A DNA stretch of 64,000 nt from Phnomibacter ginsenosidimutans (GCF_009740285.1 NZ_CP046566.1:1294501-1358500), one strand, 5' to 3'. Counted from the stretch's first letter, positions 47,023-59,870 are shown. Numbers and translations are program-made. Notes: generated by a model not told the origin, from the sequence alone.

Positions 47023-48111
47023 ATGAAACGACATTATCCTTGGTTAGATTTAGTAAGATTTATTGCCGCTTTTGCGGTAGTGGCAGCACATTACAGGGCC
47101 GATTTTTTTGTGGATTACAGCGAATTGCCAAAGCATCAGCAAAACATATTCACCACTGCATTTTATTTGGTTACCAGATTGGGAGATGAGTCTGTATTGA
47201 TTTTCTTCGTGTTGAGCGGGTACTTAGTTGGCGGCAGGTCGCTTGAAAAAATATTGAGCAATAAAGTGGATATTACAAGATATGCCATTGATAGAGTCGT
47301 CAGAATCATTACTCCTTTGTTAGCCTCTGTTTTATTAGTGGTGCTGATTGATTTGATAATTGGGAAACCGATTCCGTATATCGATTTATTAGGCAGTCTT
47401 TTTTCTGTACAGGGAATTTTTACTTCATTTCATTATAACTATCCGGTTTGGTCATTGGCATATGAAGTATGGTTTTATGTGTTTATGGGTGCAGTTATGG
47501 TCATTACCCGCGGAGTAAAACGCTGGAGTATATTATTCGCATTTGTATTACTGGCCATTATATTGCTAATATTTACGAAAGAGTTTGAAGCAAAGTATTT
47601 ATTTGTTTGGCTGATAGGCGCTTTCGCATACTTTATACCGGCATCTGCTAAGCCCTCAATCTTTAAAAATGTATTCTGGCTATTGATGTTAATGGCGGCT
47701 GTTGCACTGTCTCAGCTTACAGCCCCAACGAAAGCGGTAAGCCTTGGCATTTCATTTTTAAATGATAGTGTAACAACCATTTTACTTGCTGTTATTGCAT
47801 CTCTTTTTATTCGGCAACTTATTCAAAGTCAGCCAACGAATAAGCTGGCCATACAAATAGATAAAACCGGAAGCAAACTAGCAGATTTTTCCTACAGTTT
47901 GTACTTAACTCATGCTCCTGTCATATCACTGTTGTCGTACCTGGGTGTCACCAAAAGTGAGGCCATTAGTACTGGAAGCATGGGGGTATTCGCCTTCACT
48001 ATAGCCATTGCTTTACTAATAGCCTACCTGGTTTATCTTTCCTCAGAAAAGCACACGTCATTCATAAAAGGGAAAATCAGAAATTGGGTTTTGAAGGAAT
48101 CATTAAAGTAA
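47023..48111 (+). CDS. Acyltransferase 3 membrane protein
   Basis: A 362-residue membrane protein with about ten helices. The start MKRHYPWLDLVRFIAAFAVV and AAHYRADFF carry the R/H pair of acyltransferase 3 proteins, and VLIFFVLSGYLVGGRSLEK is the FVLSGYL motif. The central WSLAYEVWFYVFMGA matches the WSLxxEvxFY segment. DFSYSLYLTHAPVISLL near the end is the SYSLYLxH motif. It should acylate a sugar or lipid at the inner membrane. Codons and context differ from the partial family member at the left edge, and the gene stands alone here. Confidence 0.93.
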   Translation: MKRHYPWLDLVRFIAAFAVVAAHYRADFFVDYSELPKHQQNIFTTAFYLVTRLGDESVLIFFVLSGYLVGGRSLEKILSNKVDITRYAIDRVVRIITPLLASVLLVVLIDLIIGKPIPYIDLLGSLFSVQGIFTSFHYNYPVWSLAYEVWFYVFMGAVMVITRGVKRWSILFAFVLLAIILLIFTKEFEAKYLFVWLIGAFAYFIPASAKPSIFKNVFWLLMLMAAVALSQLTAPTKAVSLGISFLNDSVTTILLAVIASLFIRQLIQSQPTNKLAIQIDKTGSKLADFSYSLYLTHAPVISLLSYLGVTKSEAISTGSMGVFAFTIAIALLIAYLVYLSSEKHTSFIKGKIRNWVLKESLK

Positions 48112-48207
48112 ACTTTTGCAAAGCGAACCAAATTTTACAACGAACTCATTTTCGATCCTGATTTCTGATTTACAAGCATTTTCGATTTTTCATTTTTAAT
48201 AAAGCAC

Positions 48208-51200
48208 ATGAAAATCTTACTATTACTTGCTGCGTTGACTTTAAGTCAATACATGGCAATGGCTCAAAGGAAAAAGCCTGCCGTTGCAGTGCAACCAACT
48301 GAAAATGTTGCATTAAGCCAGTCAACGGCTGCTGAAGATTTGCGGTCTGTAAAGTTTCGCAGCATCGGGCCATTTCGTGGTGGCCGGTCTGTTACTGCCA
48401 CAGGCGTAAAAGGCAATCCACAGGTATACTATATGGGTACAACTGGTGGCGGTGTTTGGAAAACAGAAAATGCCGGGCAAACCTGGTTCAATATTTCTGA
48501 CGGCTATTTCAACACAGGATCTGTTGGTGCAGTAGCTGTAAGCGAAAGCGACATAAATGTAATATACGTGGGTATGGGAGAGCATGCACCCCGTGGTGTA
48601 ATGACCAGCTACGGTGATGGCGTGTACAAAAGCACTGATGCAGGCAAAACCTGGAAGCATGTGGGATTGAAAGCAACGGAGCAAATCAGCTGGATACGGA
48701 TTCACCCCACTAATCCTGATATTGTATACGTAGCAGCGCAGGGCAATTTGTATGGCCCCAACCCGGAGCGGGGCGTGTACAAATCTGTTGATGGCGGTGC
48801 TACATGGAAGCAAGTGTTGTTTGTTGACAATAGCACTGGCTGTGCCGATTTGGATATTGACGTCAGCAATCCAAGAGTGTTGTATGCCGCCATGTGGGAT
48901 CATCAGCGCTATCCTTGGGAAGTACGTAGCGGCGGTAAAGGAAGCGGTTTGTACAAGAGTGTAGATGGTGGTGACACCTGGGATAAAATTGAACAAGGCA
49001 TTCCTAAACAATTGGGTAAAATGAGTGTGAGCATTTCCAGAGCAAACCCCAATAAAGTGTATGCCCTGATTGAAAGCGACTGGGACAAAGAGCAAGGTGG
49101 CTTGTACATCAGCAACGATGCAGGTGCTTCCTTTTTTCAGGCCAGTAAAGATCACCGCCTTACACAACGGGCTTGGTACTATGTAGAAGTATTTGCGGAT
49201 CCGCAAGAAGAGAATACGGTGTATGTATTAAACTCACCGGGTTTAAAATCGGTGGATGCTGGTAAAACATGGACCAATATTCGCGGTACGCATGGCGATT
49301 ACCATCAGTTGTGGATTAACCCTGCTAACAACCAAAACCAAATTATCGCCAATGATGGTGGTGCAGCGGTCACCTTCAATGCTGGTGGCAACTGGAGTAC
49401 GCAAAACAATCAGCCTACTGCACAGTTTTATCGCATCAATGTAGACAATCAGTGGCCGTATCATATTTACGCTGGTCAGCAAGACAATACCAGTGTAAAA
49501 ATCATGAGCAATAACCCCGCCGGTTGGAGCATCGGTGAAAGAGAGTGGACTTACAGTGCTGGTGGTGAAAGTGCGTTTCTGGCTTTCGATCCCAACAACC
49601 CACGTTGGGTAATGGGTGGTAGTTATCAGGGCACTATCGAGCTGCTGGACACAGATGCCAAAGAAGGAAAAGGCGTGATGGTTGCACCAATCCAATATCA
49701 GGCACTCATGCCTAAAGACATGAAGTACCGTTTCAACTGGAATGCGCCGATCATTTACAGCATGCACGAAGCCAACACGTTTTATCATGCAGGCAATGTG
49801 TTGTTTAAAACCAGCGATGGCGGTAAAACATGGGCTGCTGTTTCACCAGATCTTACCCGCAACGATAAAAGCAAGCAGGGCATGAGTGGTACACCATTTA
49901 CCAACGAAGGTGCTGGTGGCGAAAACTATGGCACCATTGCTTATGTAACGGAATCAAAGCATGAAAAAGGCGTGATGTACACGGGTAGCGATGATGGTTT
50001 TGTACAGCTCACCAAAGATGGTGGCACAACCTGGAAGAACGTTACTCCTGCTAACCTGGAAGAGTGCCTCATCAATAGTATTGAAGTATCGCCACACGAT
50101 AAGGCGACTGTATACATTGCTGCTACTACCTTCAAGTTCAATAGTAAGCAGCCTATTTTGTACAAGTCGAATGATTATGGTACTACGTGGACAAAAATCG
50201 TAAGCGGCATTCCTGATGGAGCTTACACCAGAGTGATTCGGGAAGATGATACCCGCAAAGGCTTGTTGTTTGCCGGCACCGAAACAGGTTTGTATGTTTC
50301 ATGGAATGATGGTGCCAACTGGCAACAGCTGCAGTTCGGATTACCTGTTACGCCTGTAACAGATTTGCGGATTCATCATAACAATCTCATTGCTGCAACC
50401 ATGGGCCGTTCTTTCTGGGTGTTGGACGATTTACACATGTTGCGTCAATACAAAGGACGTGAATCTGCCAACAGTTTCGCTATTTACAAACCCAACGATG
50501 TAATACGCACCAGCTCGGGCAGCATGCTCGATGGCGAATACGATCCGGCAGCAAAGGAAATAGGTGCTGCTACACTTAGTGCTGGTGTAAATGCTGCGAG
50601 TGGTGTAGTCGTGTATTATCAGTTGCACGAAGATGTGGCAGATTCGGCCACCTTGTACCTCGACGTGATTGATGACATCGGTAAAGTAGTTCGGACTTAT
50701 TCTTCCAAAGCCGATCCGGAGTTTGTGTCATTCCCCGGCGGGCCCGATGCTGATCCCGTATTGCCTGCCAGCAAAGGTTTGCACCGCTTTGTGTGGGATT
50801 TGAGATACCCAACTTTAAAAGGTGTGCCAAGAGTATTTATTGAGGGCAGTTATCAGGGACGCAAAGTGGCGCCAGGTGCGTACTTGCTGCGGTTGCGTAT
50901 GGGTAGCAAAGAAGCAACGACCCAAGTACGTGTAATGCCTCATCCAAAAATTACAGCCACCAAAGCTGAGTATGCCGAGCAGCAACAATGGCAAAAGAAA
51001 GTGGAAGATGATATCAACGACATTCATCAGTCGGTGCTGAATATGCGGAAAGTGCGGCAGCAAGTAGCAGGCATCAACGAACGTCTGGCTAAAAATGCGG
51101 CGCAAAAAACCTTGTACGACCAAGGCCAGGCCATTGTGAAAAAACTGCAGCAGTGGGAAGATGAACTGGTACAAAACAAGGCTCAATCCAATGATGATAT

Positions 51201-51426
51201 CATCAATTTTGTAAACAAACTTTCTGCCGACTACATTTTCCTGCGTGGCGAAATGGACACCAATATTCCTTATGTAACCAAAGGACAAAAGGAGCAGTTT
51301 GATGCCATGCATGCCATTTGGGAAAAGCAAAAAGCAGCCATGCAGCAAATGCTGGCCAATGAAATATCAGCCTTCAATAAATTGTATCAACAGGCAGGGT
51401 TGCCGGCGGTCTTAATACCGAATTAG
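48208..51426 (+). CDS. Secreted BNR/sortilin-like repeat protein
   Basis: A 1072-residue exported protein with a signal peptide ([16 protein letters not shown]). It contains about nine Asp-box repeats of the type SxDxGx[64 protein letters not shown] and others. These form a two-part beta-propeller as in VPS10/sortilin and BNR glycosidase-like proteins. The C-terminal 280 residues include a beta domain ([25 protein letters not shown]) and a long helical part. No T9SS sorting domain is visible at the C-terminus. Similar proteins are abundant in Bacteroidota and are often near peptidases, but the activity is unknown. Confidence 0.9.
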   Translation: MKILLLLAALTLSQYMAMAQRKKPAVAVQPTENVALSQSTAAEDLRSVKFRSIGPFRGGRSVTATGVKGNPQVYYMGTTGGGVWKTENAGQTWFNISDGYFNTGSVGAVAVSESDINVIYVGMGEHAPRGVMTSYGDGVYKSTDAGKTWKHVGLKATEQISWIRIHPTNPDIVYVAAQGNLYGPNPERGVYKSVDGGATWKQVLFVDNSTGCADLDIDVSNPRVLYAAMWDHQRYPWEVRSGGKGSGLYKSVDGGDTWDKIEQGIPKQLGKMSVSISRANPNKVYALIESDWDKEQGGLYISNDAGASFFQASKDHRLTQRAWYYVEVFADPQEENTVYVLNSPGLKSVDAGKTWTNIRGTHGDYHQLWINPANNQNQIIANDGGAAVTFNAGGNWSTQNNQPTAQFYRINVDNQWPYHIYAGQQDNTSVKIMSNNPAGWSIGEREWTYSAGGESAFLAFDPNNPRWVMGGSYQGTIELLDTDAKEGKGVMVAPIQYQALMPKDMKYRFNWNAPIIYSMHEANTFYHAGNVLFKTSDGGKTWAAVSPDLTRNDKSKQGMSGTPFTNEGAGGENYGTIAYVTESKHEKGVMYTGSDDGFVQLTKDGGTTWKNVTPANLEECLINSIEVSPHDKATVYIAATTFKFNSKQPILYKSNDYGTTWTKIVSGIPDGAYTRVIREDDTRKGLLFAGTETGLYVSWNDGANWQQLQFGLPVTPVTDLRIHHNNLIAATMGRSFWVLDDLHMLRQYKGRESANSFAIYKPNDVIRTSSGSMLDGEYDPAAKEIGAATLSAGVNAASGVVVYYQLHEDVADSATLYLDVIDDIGKVVRTYSSKADPEFVSFPGGPDADPVLPASKGLHRFVWDLRYPTLKGVPRVFIEGSYQGRKVAPGAYLLRLRMGSKEATTQVRVMPHPKITATKAEYAEQQQWQKKVEDDINDIHQSVLNMRKVRQQVAGINERLAKNAAQKTLYDQGQAIVKKLQQWEDELVQNKAQSNDDIINFVNKLSADYIFLRGEMDTNIPYVTKGQKEQFDAMHAIWEKQKAAMQQMLANEISAFNKLYQQAGLPAVLIPN

Positions 51427-51434
51427 TAAATTAT

Positions 51435-51465
51435 AGAAAGAGGAACACTTGTTGTTCCTCTTTCT
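51435..51465. terminator. Intrinsic terminator after the BNR protein gene
   Basis: AGAAAGAGGAACA (51435-51447), loop CTTGT, TGTTCCTCTTTCT (51453-51465): a perfect 13-base stem followed by TTT. Confidence 0.9.
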
Positions 51466-51643
51466 TTTGCCCCAATACCTGCAGGTGAAACCATGACATA
51501 CGTCAGGTTTTGCAACATTGATGAGCAGGAACTTTGTTATGGTTTTTGATTGTAAAGCTGTGTACGGGCCAACTACAAACATTGGCTAAAATTATTTTGG
51601 AAGGAAATGATAAAAGTTATTTTTTCGCACACTTTTTGCGTCA

Positions 51644-51703
51644 TGCAAAGATGATTTGCCCTTATTGTCCCCTCTGAAAGAAAGAAAATCCTAGAGGTAA
51701 ATC
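51644..51703 (+). promoter_or_regulatory. Structured leader element A upstream of a T9SS cargo gene
   Basis: TTTGC and GCAAA flank GTCAT just before GATTTGCC (51653-51660), which pairs with GGTAAATC (51696-51703). The loop contains CTGAAAGAAAG. The same order of elements occurs at 54752-54806, in front of the next cargo gene, and the distance to the start codon is nearly the same (183 and 191 bases). It may be part of a promoter or an RNA leader. The remaining sequence between 51466 and 51885 has no supported gene. Confidence 0.4.
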
Positions 51704-51885
51704 ATGTTGATATCATAGGTTTCTGTACGAATTATGATACCTGCTATGCTATTGATAAATAGGATAGTAAGGCTTGTTGTCTGCTTCATTGTAATGAGGT
51801 AGTTAACAGGGTTTGTATTTATGAAATTGCAAAAGAGTTGAGTATCAGAATGATTTTCCATCATCGGCAAACTCAACCTTTCAAT

Positions 51886-54475
51886 ATGAAAAAATCGCTA
51901 CTCAACCCTTTCTTTTTATGGCCTTTCGCCCTTGTGTTGTCTTCATTAATGCTGGTAGTTCCGGCTTATTCGCAACAGGTTTTTGATGCCAACTTTGCCA
52001 ATATTGATTTTTTGGCTGCTAATAAAGTGCACAAAGTTGGCACAAATGGCAGTGCCGCAGGAAATATAACGCTCTACACCAATGTGATTACTATTGGCAG
52101 TCAGCAAATCGATTGCATTGTAACTACAGTAAGTATATCTGGTGGCACATTCACATTGCCCGGCAGTGCTGCTGGCGGAACTATTCCATTTGATTATTCA
52201 TCATCAACCGGTACCGGCATGTCGGCAAACCTGGACCGATATTTTGCGCCTACTTTTAGTTGGGATGTTGCGGGAGGAAGTTGTAAGTTTCTTTTCCAGT
52301 TTATATTGGGTGGTAGTTACAACAACACTACCAATACGGGCACCAATGTCATCTTGCAAAATGTATATCTCAATACTTACGACATTGACGGAAATGGTGG
52401 TACCAATTCAAATCAGTACAATGATTTTGGTGAATTCAATTCGGCTCAATTATTAACTGGCACGGGCAGCAATATTATTGTTTCATACAGTGCAGCAACA
52501 GGCTTAACCAGATTTAGATCAAGTACAAATGCCAATACAACTGCTGTAACAGCCGATGCAAACCGAATCAGGATTATTTATACTACAGTCAGCCATTTTG
52601 AAATTGTAGTGGGGGGCGCCAATGGTGCAGCTTATTATTTCTTAGATATTGGCCAAGGGCCGGTATGGACAACAACGCCTACTACTTTATCGGTTCCGGT
52701 GCTCGATTTGAATACGGGCACTACAGGTATCGATAATACCGGTAGTTTTTGTAAAGATCCGGTTTCTATTACCGCAGGAGCAACAAATCTTACCGGCACC
52801 GTAGGCACCATCAGTGCCATCGACTTTGTGTTCGAAAGAGCTACCATTTTGAATGGTACTCAGGAGATGTTTATTCCGAACAGTCCTGCCAGCAGTACTG
52901 ATACTATTAAGTTAGGCTTTACTTCAAACAGTACTCAAAACTTTACATTAAGTAGTGTTACCTACAATGTGGCTAAAATTGCTGGTGGTACTGGTGTTGA
53001 TACAATTAGAATTACGCCAACTTCAGGCACATTTACCACCGCACAAGTAGAGGCGATGTTGGATGCGATGAAGTATTACAATGGCCGGGTGCCTGCATCG
53101 AGCGGTACCAGAAACTTTGAGATTACTGTATTGGAAGGAGCATATAAATCTGTTCCTGCAGTTTTTGCAGCATCATTTGGTTGTCCTCCATTAAACATCA
53201 GTGGTAATGTATACAATGATGCTGATGGCATGACAGACAATCAAATAGACGGAACAGGAAGTAACGGAGGTGGAACATATATCAATCTTGTATCAGCAGC
53301 CGGGTACGTACTGTCCAGCAAAGCTATTGCTGCAGATGGTACTTTTTAGTTTCGCTACTGCAGATGGTATTCAGCCATCGTCTTCTTATACCTTAATTCT
53401 GTCTTCATCTTCTCGGGCTTATGGAAGTAGCTTAAGTACATATAGCGCCATATCGGGTTGGGCAAGTGTTGGTGAAAAAAATGGAACAGGTACCGGCAAT
53501 GATGGAACGGTTGACGGTAAACTCAGTGTTTCCATTGTCAGCACTGATGTAAGCAATGCCATATTAGGAATGAACCAGTTGCCAATATCGGATAATAAAA
53601 CAGATAATGTCGGCATTCAGTTATCGCTTGGGCGTTTGTATGAGTTAGATAATTTTCCCTTGAGTGGGAGCGACCCCGAACTTAGCCCGACTGCTAATAG
53701 TGTAAGCACTGGCGCAACTTTTGTGATTAAAACAATACCTGCGCCAGCCGATGCTACATTGTTGTACAATGGAGTGCCTGTAACTGCCAATACAACGATT
53801 AGTAATTATGATCCATATTTATTGGCCATCCGTTTTAATGATATCAGCAAAACATCAACAAGTTTTACGTACGCATTGGTTGATGCAGCAGGGCAGGAAG
53901 ATGCGACACCCGCAACGTACAATATCAACCTGCTGTATACATTGCCGGTTACGGGTTTCACCTTAACAGGTCAGCTCGTCAATAATATCATTCAATTGAA
54001 ATGGGCTACTCAAACAGAAATCAACAGCAAAGCATTCATAGTAGAACAAAGTACGGACGCCATTCATTTTACAGCGGTGAGTAATGCTATAGCAGCAAGC
54101 GGAAATTCAACACAAATACAGCGTTATCATTGGAGTGGGTCTATAGCAGGTCAACCCTCAATCTTGTATTACCGGGTGAAGCAAATGGATGTAGATGGAA
54201 AAATGAGTTACAGCAATGTGTGGCAGTGGCGCAGTCAGCAACAACTGATTTCGCAACTCAATGTTCATCCTAATCCTGCACAACAAAAAGTGTATTTGCA
54301 AACGAATCTTTCAAAAGCACAATTGAAAATAATAGATGGACAGGGGAGGATTGTAATGCAACAGCCATGGGTGCAACCAGCTCCGTTGCAATTGAATACA
54401 TTGAAACCAGGTTATTATACAATTATACTTCAAGCTGAAGATGCCATACAAACAGCCAGGTTGATGAAGTTGTAG
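51886..54475 (+). CDS. Secreted T9SS type A cargo protein, with apparent one-base insertion
   Basis: The start MKKSLLNPFFLWPFALVLSS at 51886 gives a good signal peptide ending VPAYSQ. The N-terminal 350 residues are Thr/Gly/Ser-rich beta structure with PDZ-less cadherin-like segments (IRITPTSGTFTTAQVEAML). NISGNVYNDADGMTDNQIDG is an SdrB-like domain. The frame breaks at a T5 run (53343-53347): one T too many turns ADGTFSFATADG into a stop. The end has a WATQTEINSKAFIVEQSTDA linker domain and the T9SS type A sorting sequence LNVHPNPAQQKVYLQT ... LKPGYYTIILQ. The repaired length is about 862 residues. The type IX system should carry it through the outer membrane. Function unknown; an adhesin is likely. 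Confidence 0.87.
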
Positions 54476-54492
54476 CAGTATTGAAAGTGTAG

Positions 54493-54532
54493 ACCCGAGG
54501 TAAGATGCTAGCCAATGAATCTTGCCTCGGGT
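54493..54532 (+). terminator. Stem-loop after the cargo gene
   Basis: ACCCGAGGTAAGAT (54493-54506) pairs with ATCTTGCCTCGGGT (54519-54532) with one G-U pair, followed by TTT. A likely intrinsic terminator. Confidence 0.85.
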
Positions 54533-54751
54533 TTTAAAGACCTGTTTCGTTGAAAAGGATACTTTTATTTTGACAGTACAATGTTTTATGATTTCTGTCA
54601 TTAAGTCGTTCAATCACTCATTTTACATTTATGTAAATGATTTTGTAGTCTGAGATAGGCCATACATTATACTACAAGGACTGTCGTTGTTTGTACTATA
54701 GGTATTTTGTTGGTATTGAAAGTTGTGCTTTTTTTGCTAGTTGATTGTTCT

Positions 54752-54806
54752 TTTGTCAAAGAGATTTATCCTGTACCTGAGGAAAGAAAGTAAATGATAA
54801 ATCTCT
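54752..54806 (+). promoter_or_regulatory. Structured leader element B upstream of a T9SS cargo gene
   Basis: TTTG and CAAA flank a T, then AGAGATTTATC (54760-54770) pairs perfectly with GATAAATCTCT (54796-54806). The loop contains CTGAGGAAAGAAAG. It resembles element A at 51644-51703 in order, loop words and distance to the start codon. The rest of 54533-54996 has no supported gene. Confidence 0.45.
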
Positions 54807-54996
54807 CTTATGAATACTTTTTTACACGCTACAGTGTGCAAAGACTCTGATGCCGATGCCACTATTTTCGGTCGGCCTGGCGTCATTTTTATTCTATCAA
54901 GTGTGCAATGTTTTCAAGCTTATGGCTAAGGCCTCAGTCTGAATATTTGTCTATATCGTTTTCTTAGTTACCTCTCCCATACCTCAAATTCATTTT

Positions 54997-57900
54997 ATGA
55001 AACTCCAGAAAAAAATCAGCACGTTAGTGCTTTTGTTGCTGTGTACCTACACAGTTTTGGCACAAACGCCCGGCTTGATTTATAAGCCCGCTGGCAATGC
55101 CTTAGGTAAGTCAATACTCGATCCTAATGGTGATGGATTTACATCGTTGACAACTGCTGGTTTTTCCGGCACGGATTACGGAAGCAATAGCGAATTGCGC
55201 ATGATACCCTTGCCAGTGCTTGGCGGCGAACCTGTAGGTGATCTTACTTCCGGCGGTGCGGGTGGTTTTACAGATATCGCCAGTTTTGCGAGCAACCAGC
55301 AGTCTTGTTACATCCTCAAAAAAAATGTGGGGGGCACCGATTATTTAATCATTCGTTTCCGACAGGGTGGCAATGCTACTTCTTCCAAAGGATTTTCATT
55401 TTTGATGGACATCAACAATACATTTGGTACCTGGAGTGGCAACAATCCGGGGTTTGAGAGAGAAGTGGTGTTGCAGACAGGTAGTAATGGAATTGTAGCC
55501 GTGTATGAGCATACGCAATCCACTACTACGCTTACGCAATCTTTTCCTATTGATAATTATTGCCAACGTTCCATAGCGTTGAGTACGAACAACAGCGATA
55601 AAGATTATTTCCTCGATTTCTTCATTCCATTCAGTGCATTAAACGTAACGACAGAGCCTGTAAGGATTGCAGCTTGTTACATTGATAAGTGCCGGCAGTG
55701 GTATTACAGGTACGGTATCTGATTTTAATGGTGTGGATGACCGCTTGTATGGCAACGATAGAACCGCAATAGCAAAAGCATTGATTACGGCTTTTCCGGC
55801 AACACCGTTGTCTGATCTTACAGATGGATATACTTATCCTGCAGCTGTGAGTCAAACGCCGGTTGTAAATGCTGGCATTAATAGTGGTAGTACAAGTATT
55901 AGTGGTACCAGCAGCGAAGCAGACGGTACTACTATCAACGTTTACAAAAATGGTACGCTGATAGGTACCACTACCGTTAGTAGTAATACATGGACGTTAT
56001 CCGGTGTATCGGGTTTGGCAGCTGGTGATTTAATTACGGCTAAAGCTACTGCCAGTAGCAAAACTGAATCTGCTGCTTCAGATGCGGTTACGGTTACTGC
56101 TGCCCCCATTTGTTATACGGCAGTTCCTACAATTACTTCTGCCACTAATACAGGTGCTGCTTATCTCACCATCACCTGGAGCTGGCCTGCAGGTGTTACC
56201 CCTGTTGCAAATAGCGTACAAGTAATTGCATATAGCCTTACGGCAAATAATGGTACAACCTATACTGCAATTAATGCAACACCTGCGCAATACATGGGCG
56301 TAACGGGCACTATGCAATATTCGTTAGGTTCTTCGGGTGCTGTAAAAGGAGCATATGTAGCAAAAGTGATTTACAATGGATGTACTTCCGGATATTCATC
56401 CACTGCCATTTATGGAAATTCATCTGATGGTTTGCCTACAGTAGCCCCTTCTATAACTACTACGCCTGTATATGCCAATGTCGGTTCAACAAGTATCTCG
56501 GTAAAAAACAATGATGCCAGCACGGCTACTTTGTACATATATGTAAATGGTGTTTTGAAAGGAACTTCAGGTACTACTATTGCATCGGCTGCGTCTACTT
56601 CATTTTCTATCACCGGACTTATAGATGGTGATAGATTGGAGGCAAGGGCTTTAGGTACTACAACGAACCAAATGTTGTCGCCATTGTCAACTGCTGTTAT
56701 TGTGCAGGCATCGGCTGTTGCTACCACTGCACCAGTTATTACAGGTGCTTACATTGCTGGTAGCGGCAAAACAGTGACAGGTACCAGCACGGAAGCCGCA
56801 GGTACGGTTATTACATTATACGCAGGTACTACATTGTTGGGTACAACTACTGTAAATGCTTACGGCACATGGTCTGTGAGTAGCTTAACGCTTTCTTCTA
56901 CAGCACCAGCAAATGCGTTGACAGCCTATGCCAAAGCCACTGGTAAAACCCTGAGTGCTGTCAGCAATACAGTAACCGTTGCTGCATCACAACCTGCCGC
57001 CCCAAGCATTACAGGCAGCTATGTAGTAGGTGGTACCAGTGTATCGGGTACAGCACCCGTGAGTGGCACCATTACAGTGTATGTTGATGGCAGCCCTGTG
57101 GGTACTACAACCGGTACCAGCTGGTCACTTACAGGTCTTGCTGCGGGCCAATTGTATAAAGGCGCAGTCATTACTGCTACCAATACTGTTGGCGGAGTCA
57201 CCAGTCCATTGTCTGCTGCTGTAACAGTTACCGGTGTTACTAGTTTTTTAATTACCAATACGCTGGACGCCAGCATTGGTACACAGGTAGCAGGTGTGTC
57301 ATTTCCCATAAAGATTGTAGCGAAAGATGGTGCTGCTGGAGCAGGCAATACATTCACGTCATTTACTGGTAAAGTGGTACTCTCCAGTACTTCAACCATT
57401 ACAGCTGGTGCAGGAGAAACCATTGGCTTTACAGCTGGTGTGTTAACCCCACAAAACATGACGCTGACAACAGCTGGCATCAACAAAACCATTACTGCAG
57501 TGAGTGTTGATGATCCTACAGCAACGGGTGTTGCCACACTTGCTTTGATAGCGCCTAACGTGCAATATCATTTGGTATTGAATGCTCCTGCAGATATTGT
57601 AGCAGGTCAAAGAGCAGCGTATACCGTGTCACGTACAGATGCCTATGCAAATGCTGTTACCACAGGTGCATTGACTGTTTATCTTTCTGTAAATGGAACT
57701 ACCGGAACATTCTATGACGCAGCCGTTGCAGGCAACACTATTACCAGTGTGGTGATTCCAGATGGTCAGTCGAGTGCTTCATTTTGGTATACCGCTACTA
57801 AAGCAGATGGCTATTCAGTAACGGCATCAGATGCCTTGCTGCCAGATGGTGATGTGGGCTTACATGATGATACAGACGCTATTAATGTAACTGCGGGTGT

Positions 57901-59566
57901 TGCTAGTAAATACATGATTACTTTGTCAACTGCGGCAGTATTTAGTACTACCATTCCTGTAACAGCTCAGTTAGTTGATGAATATGATAATCCTGTATCA
58001 ACGGCAGGGCAAACGGTTACATGGAGTTCGACCAATGGTGGAAGTTTTTCAGCAGCTACCAGCGTCACAGATGCCAATGGATTGGCAACAATTGATTTGA
58101 CTGTTGCTTCACTCATTGGTACTACACATGCTGTAAGCGGTACCACCAGTTCCATTACGGGCACTGCTAATGTATTGGTGATTGCAGCAGCGGTAGCACC
58201 AACTGTAGTTACCAATGATGTGCGGAAGGTGCAATCTACCGCTGCAATTTTGGGTGGCAATATTACCGCTGATGGCGGGGCTGTTGCCACTGCTAAAGGC
58301 ATTGTTTACAGTACTTCTGATAATACACCGGTGCTGGGTGAACCGGGCGTTACAACAGTATCAATGGGAAGCGGTAATGCGGCTTTCCAGCAATCTGTAA
58401 CCGGGCTTACTTTGGGTCAACTTTATTATTACAGGGCTTATGCTACCAACATTGCAGGTACTGCTTACGGCGACGTAAAATCATTTTCAGCTGCTTGTAA
58501 CGGATCTGAAGAGGGGCAGTTGGCTATTCATGAAGATGAATCAACCATCACGGTTCAAATAGACAGTAACTATTTGGCTACAAGTGTCAATTGCCGCACT
58601 CTGGCATTGGTTCGTCCGAGTGGTGCACAACCTGTAAGTGGATTAATTGATGGCAAGGTTTGGGTAGGGAACACAGCAGGTAGTTATGGCGGAGTACCGT
58701 ATGCACCTCGTACCTATCAAATAACGCCGAGAAGCAATGCTGCAACAGCTACGGCTGTGGTAACCCTTTACTATACTCAGGATGATTTTGACAAATACAA
58801 TCTTACCTACAATGGCAGCGACTTGCCTTACAATGCAGCAGATGCAGAGGAGTTGAAAGATAATATTCGTATTTACAAATACAGTGGTACCAGCAGCGAT
58901 GGTAGCGGACATCCATCCACTTATTCGCAGCCGGGTATACAAATTACGCCAACCGCAGTTGTTTGGAACGCAACCATGAGTCGTTGGGAAGTAACTTTTA
59001 ATACCAGTGGTTTTAGTGGTTTCTTCCTGGGCAATGATCAGTTTTTGTTACTGCCTGTTACGCTGAGTCAGTTTACAGGCAAAGCAACGACATCAGGCAA
59101 TCAGCTTAGCTGGACAACCGGTGCAGAGGTAAATGCAAAAGAAATGCAACTGGAAAGAAGTGCAGATGGTGTAAGGTTTAGCAGCATTACAACTGTTGCT
59201 GCCAAAGGCGCAGCGGCTACGTACAACTATACCGATAGTAAAGTGTTGGGTGTACAATACTACCGTTTGAAGTTGATAGACAAAGACGGAAAATACAGCT
59301 ACAGTCAGGTGATAAAACTGCAATCAGTTGTAACGGCCGGATTCGTGTTGCAAGTATATCCAAACCCTGCCAGTCAATCTGTTCAGTTGAATACAACTTG
59401 GAATGCTGGTATTGTAAAAGTGTACAACATGCAAGGGAATGTGGTGCTGCAGCAAAATTGGAAACGAGGCGAATCAGTAAACATAGCCCGTTTGGCAGCA
59501 GGTACGTATGTGATAGAGCTTCAAAGCAATGAGGGAATAGCGAAGGAGAGAGTGGTAAAACAGTGA
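54997..59566 (+). CDS. Giant secreted multi-Ig-domain T9SS type A cargo protein, apparent one-base insertion
   Basis: The repaired protein has about 1522 residues. Signal peptide LVLLLLCTYTVLAQ. The first 250 residues include PNGDGFTSLT and a beta domain like those of large T9SS adhesins. The frame breaks at 55674-55675, where one T too many splits IAAVTLISAGSGITGTVSDF. Then come several Ig-like domains with a repeated TSISGTSSEADGTTINVYKN / TVTGTSTEAAGTVITLYAG pattern, two invasin-type (Big_1) domains, such as LVDEYDNPVSTAGQTVTWSS, and a fibronectin-like domain (KGIVYSTSDNTPVLGEPGVT, YYYRAYATNIAGTAYGDV). The C-terminus is LSQFTGKATTSGNQLSWTTG and the sorting domain LQVYPNPASQSVQL with LAAGTYVIEL. 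It is probably a surface adhesin. Confidence 0.88.
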
Positions 59567-59598
59567 TGATACACACTCACTCTGGTGATTGAGAAAGG

Positions 59599-59622
59599 CG
59601 GCAGTCCGGCAACGGGCTGCCG
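59599..59622 (+). terminator. Stem-loop after the giant cargo gene
   Basis: CGGCAGTCCG (59599-59608), loop GCAA, CGGGCTGCCG (59613-59622), one G-U pair, followed by TTTGTG. Moderately strong. Confidence 0.75.
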
Positions 59623-59763
59623 TTTGTGTATCCGCATTAACCTATGCAGATAATCTGACATATATCAGTTTTTTCTTGAAACAATAGACTCAATTTTATA
59701 GCAAGGACAGGCTAACGATGTGGACTTATTGAAATAATTACAGCCCTTAATCGTATCAGCTAC

Positions 59764-59836
59764 AACGGCTGCAGTAATGCAGCCGTTCTTTTTGCCCCTA
59801 TGCAAAACCACCTGACCATTTGCATAGTCAGGTGGT
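59764..59836. terminator. Two stem-loops before the histidine kinase 3' end
   Basis: AACGGCTGCA (59764-59773), GTAA, TGCAGCCGTT (59778-59787) followed by CTTTTT; then ACCACCTGAC (59807-59816) and GTCAGGTGGT (59827-59836). The first is oriented to end plus-strand transcripts; the second could end the minus-strand kinase transcript. The other bases of 59567-59870 hold nothing I can identify. Confidence 0.7.
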
Positions 59837-59870
59837 AAATTGTTGCGTTGTTGCGCCGTTTAATTGTCTT

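Noticed and set aside
53343-53347. T-tract slip as phase variation of a surface cargo protein
   Set aside because: Attractive because surface proteins do phase-vary, but equal indels occur in tuf, nusG and uvrA, and the tract is only five bases long.
55860-57240. Repeated Ig-type modules read as a DNA tandem repeat array or CRISPR
   Set aside because: The repetition is at protein level with diverged bases; there are no identical repeats with spacers.
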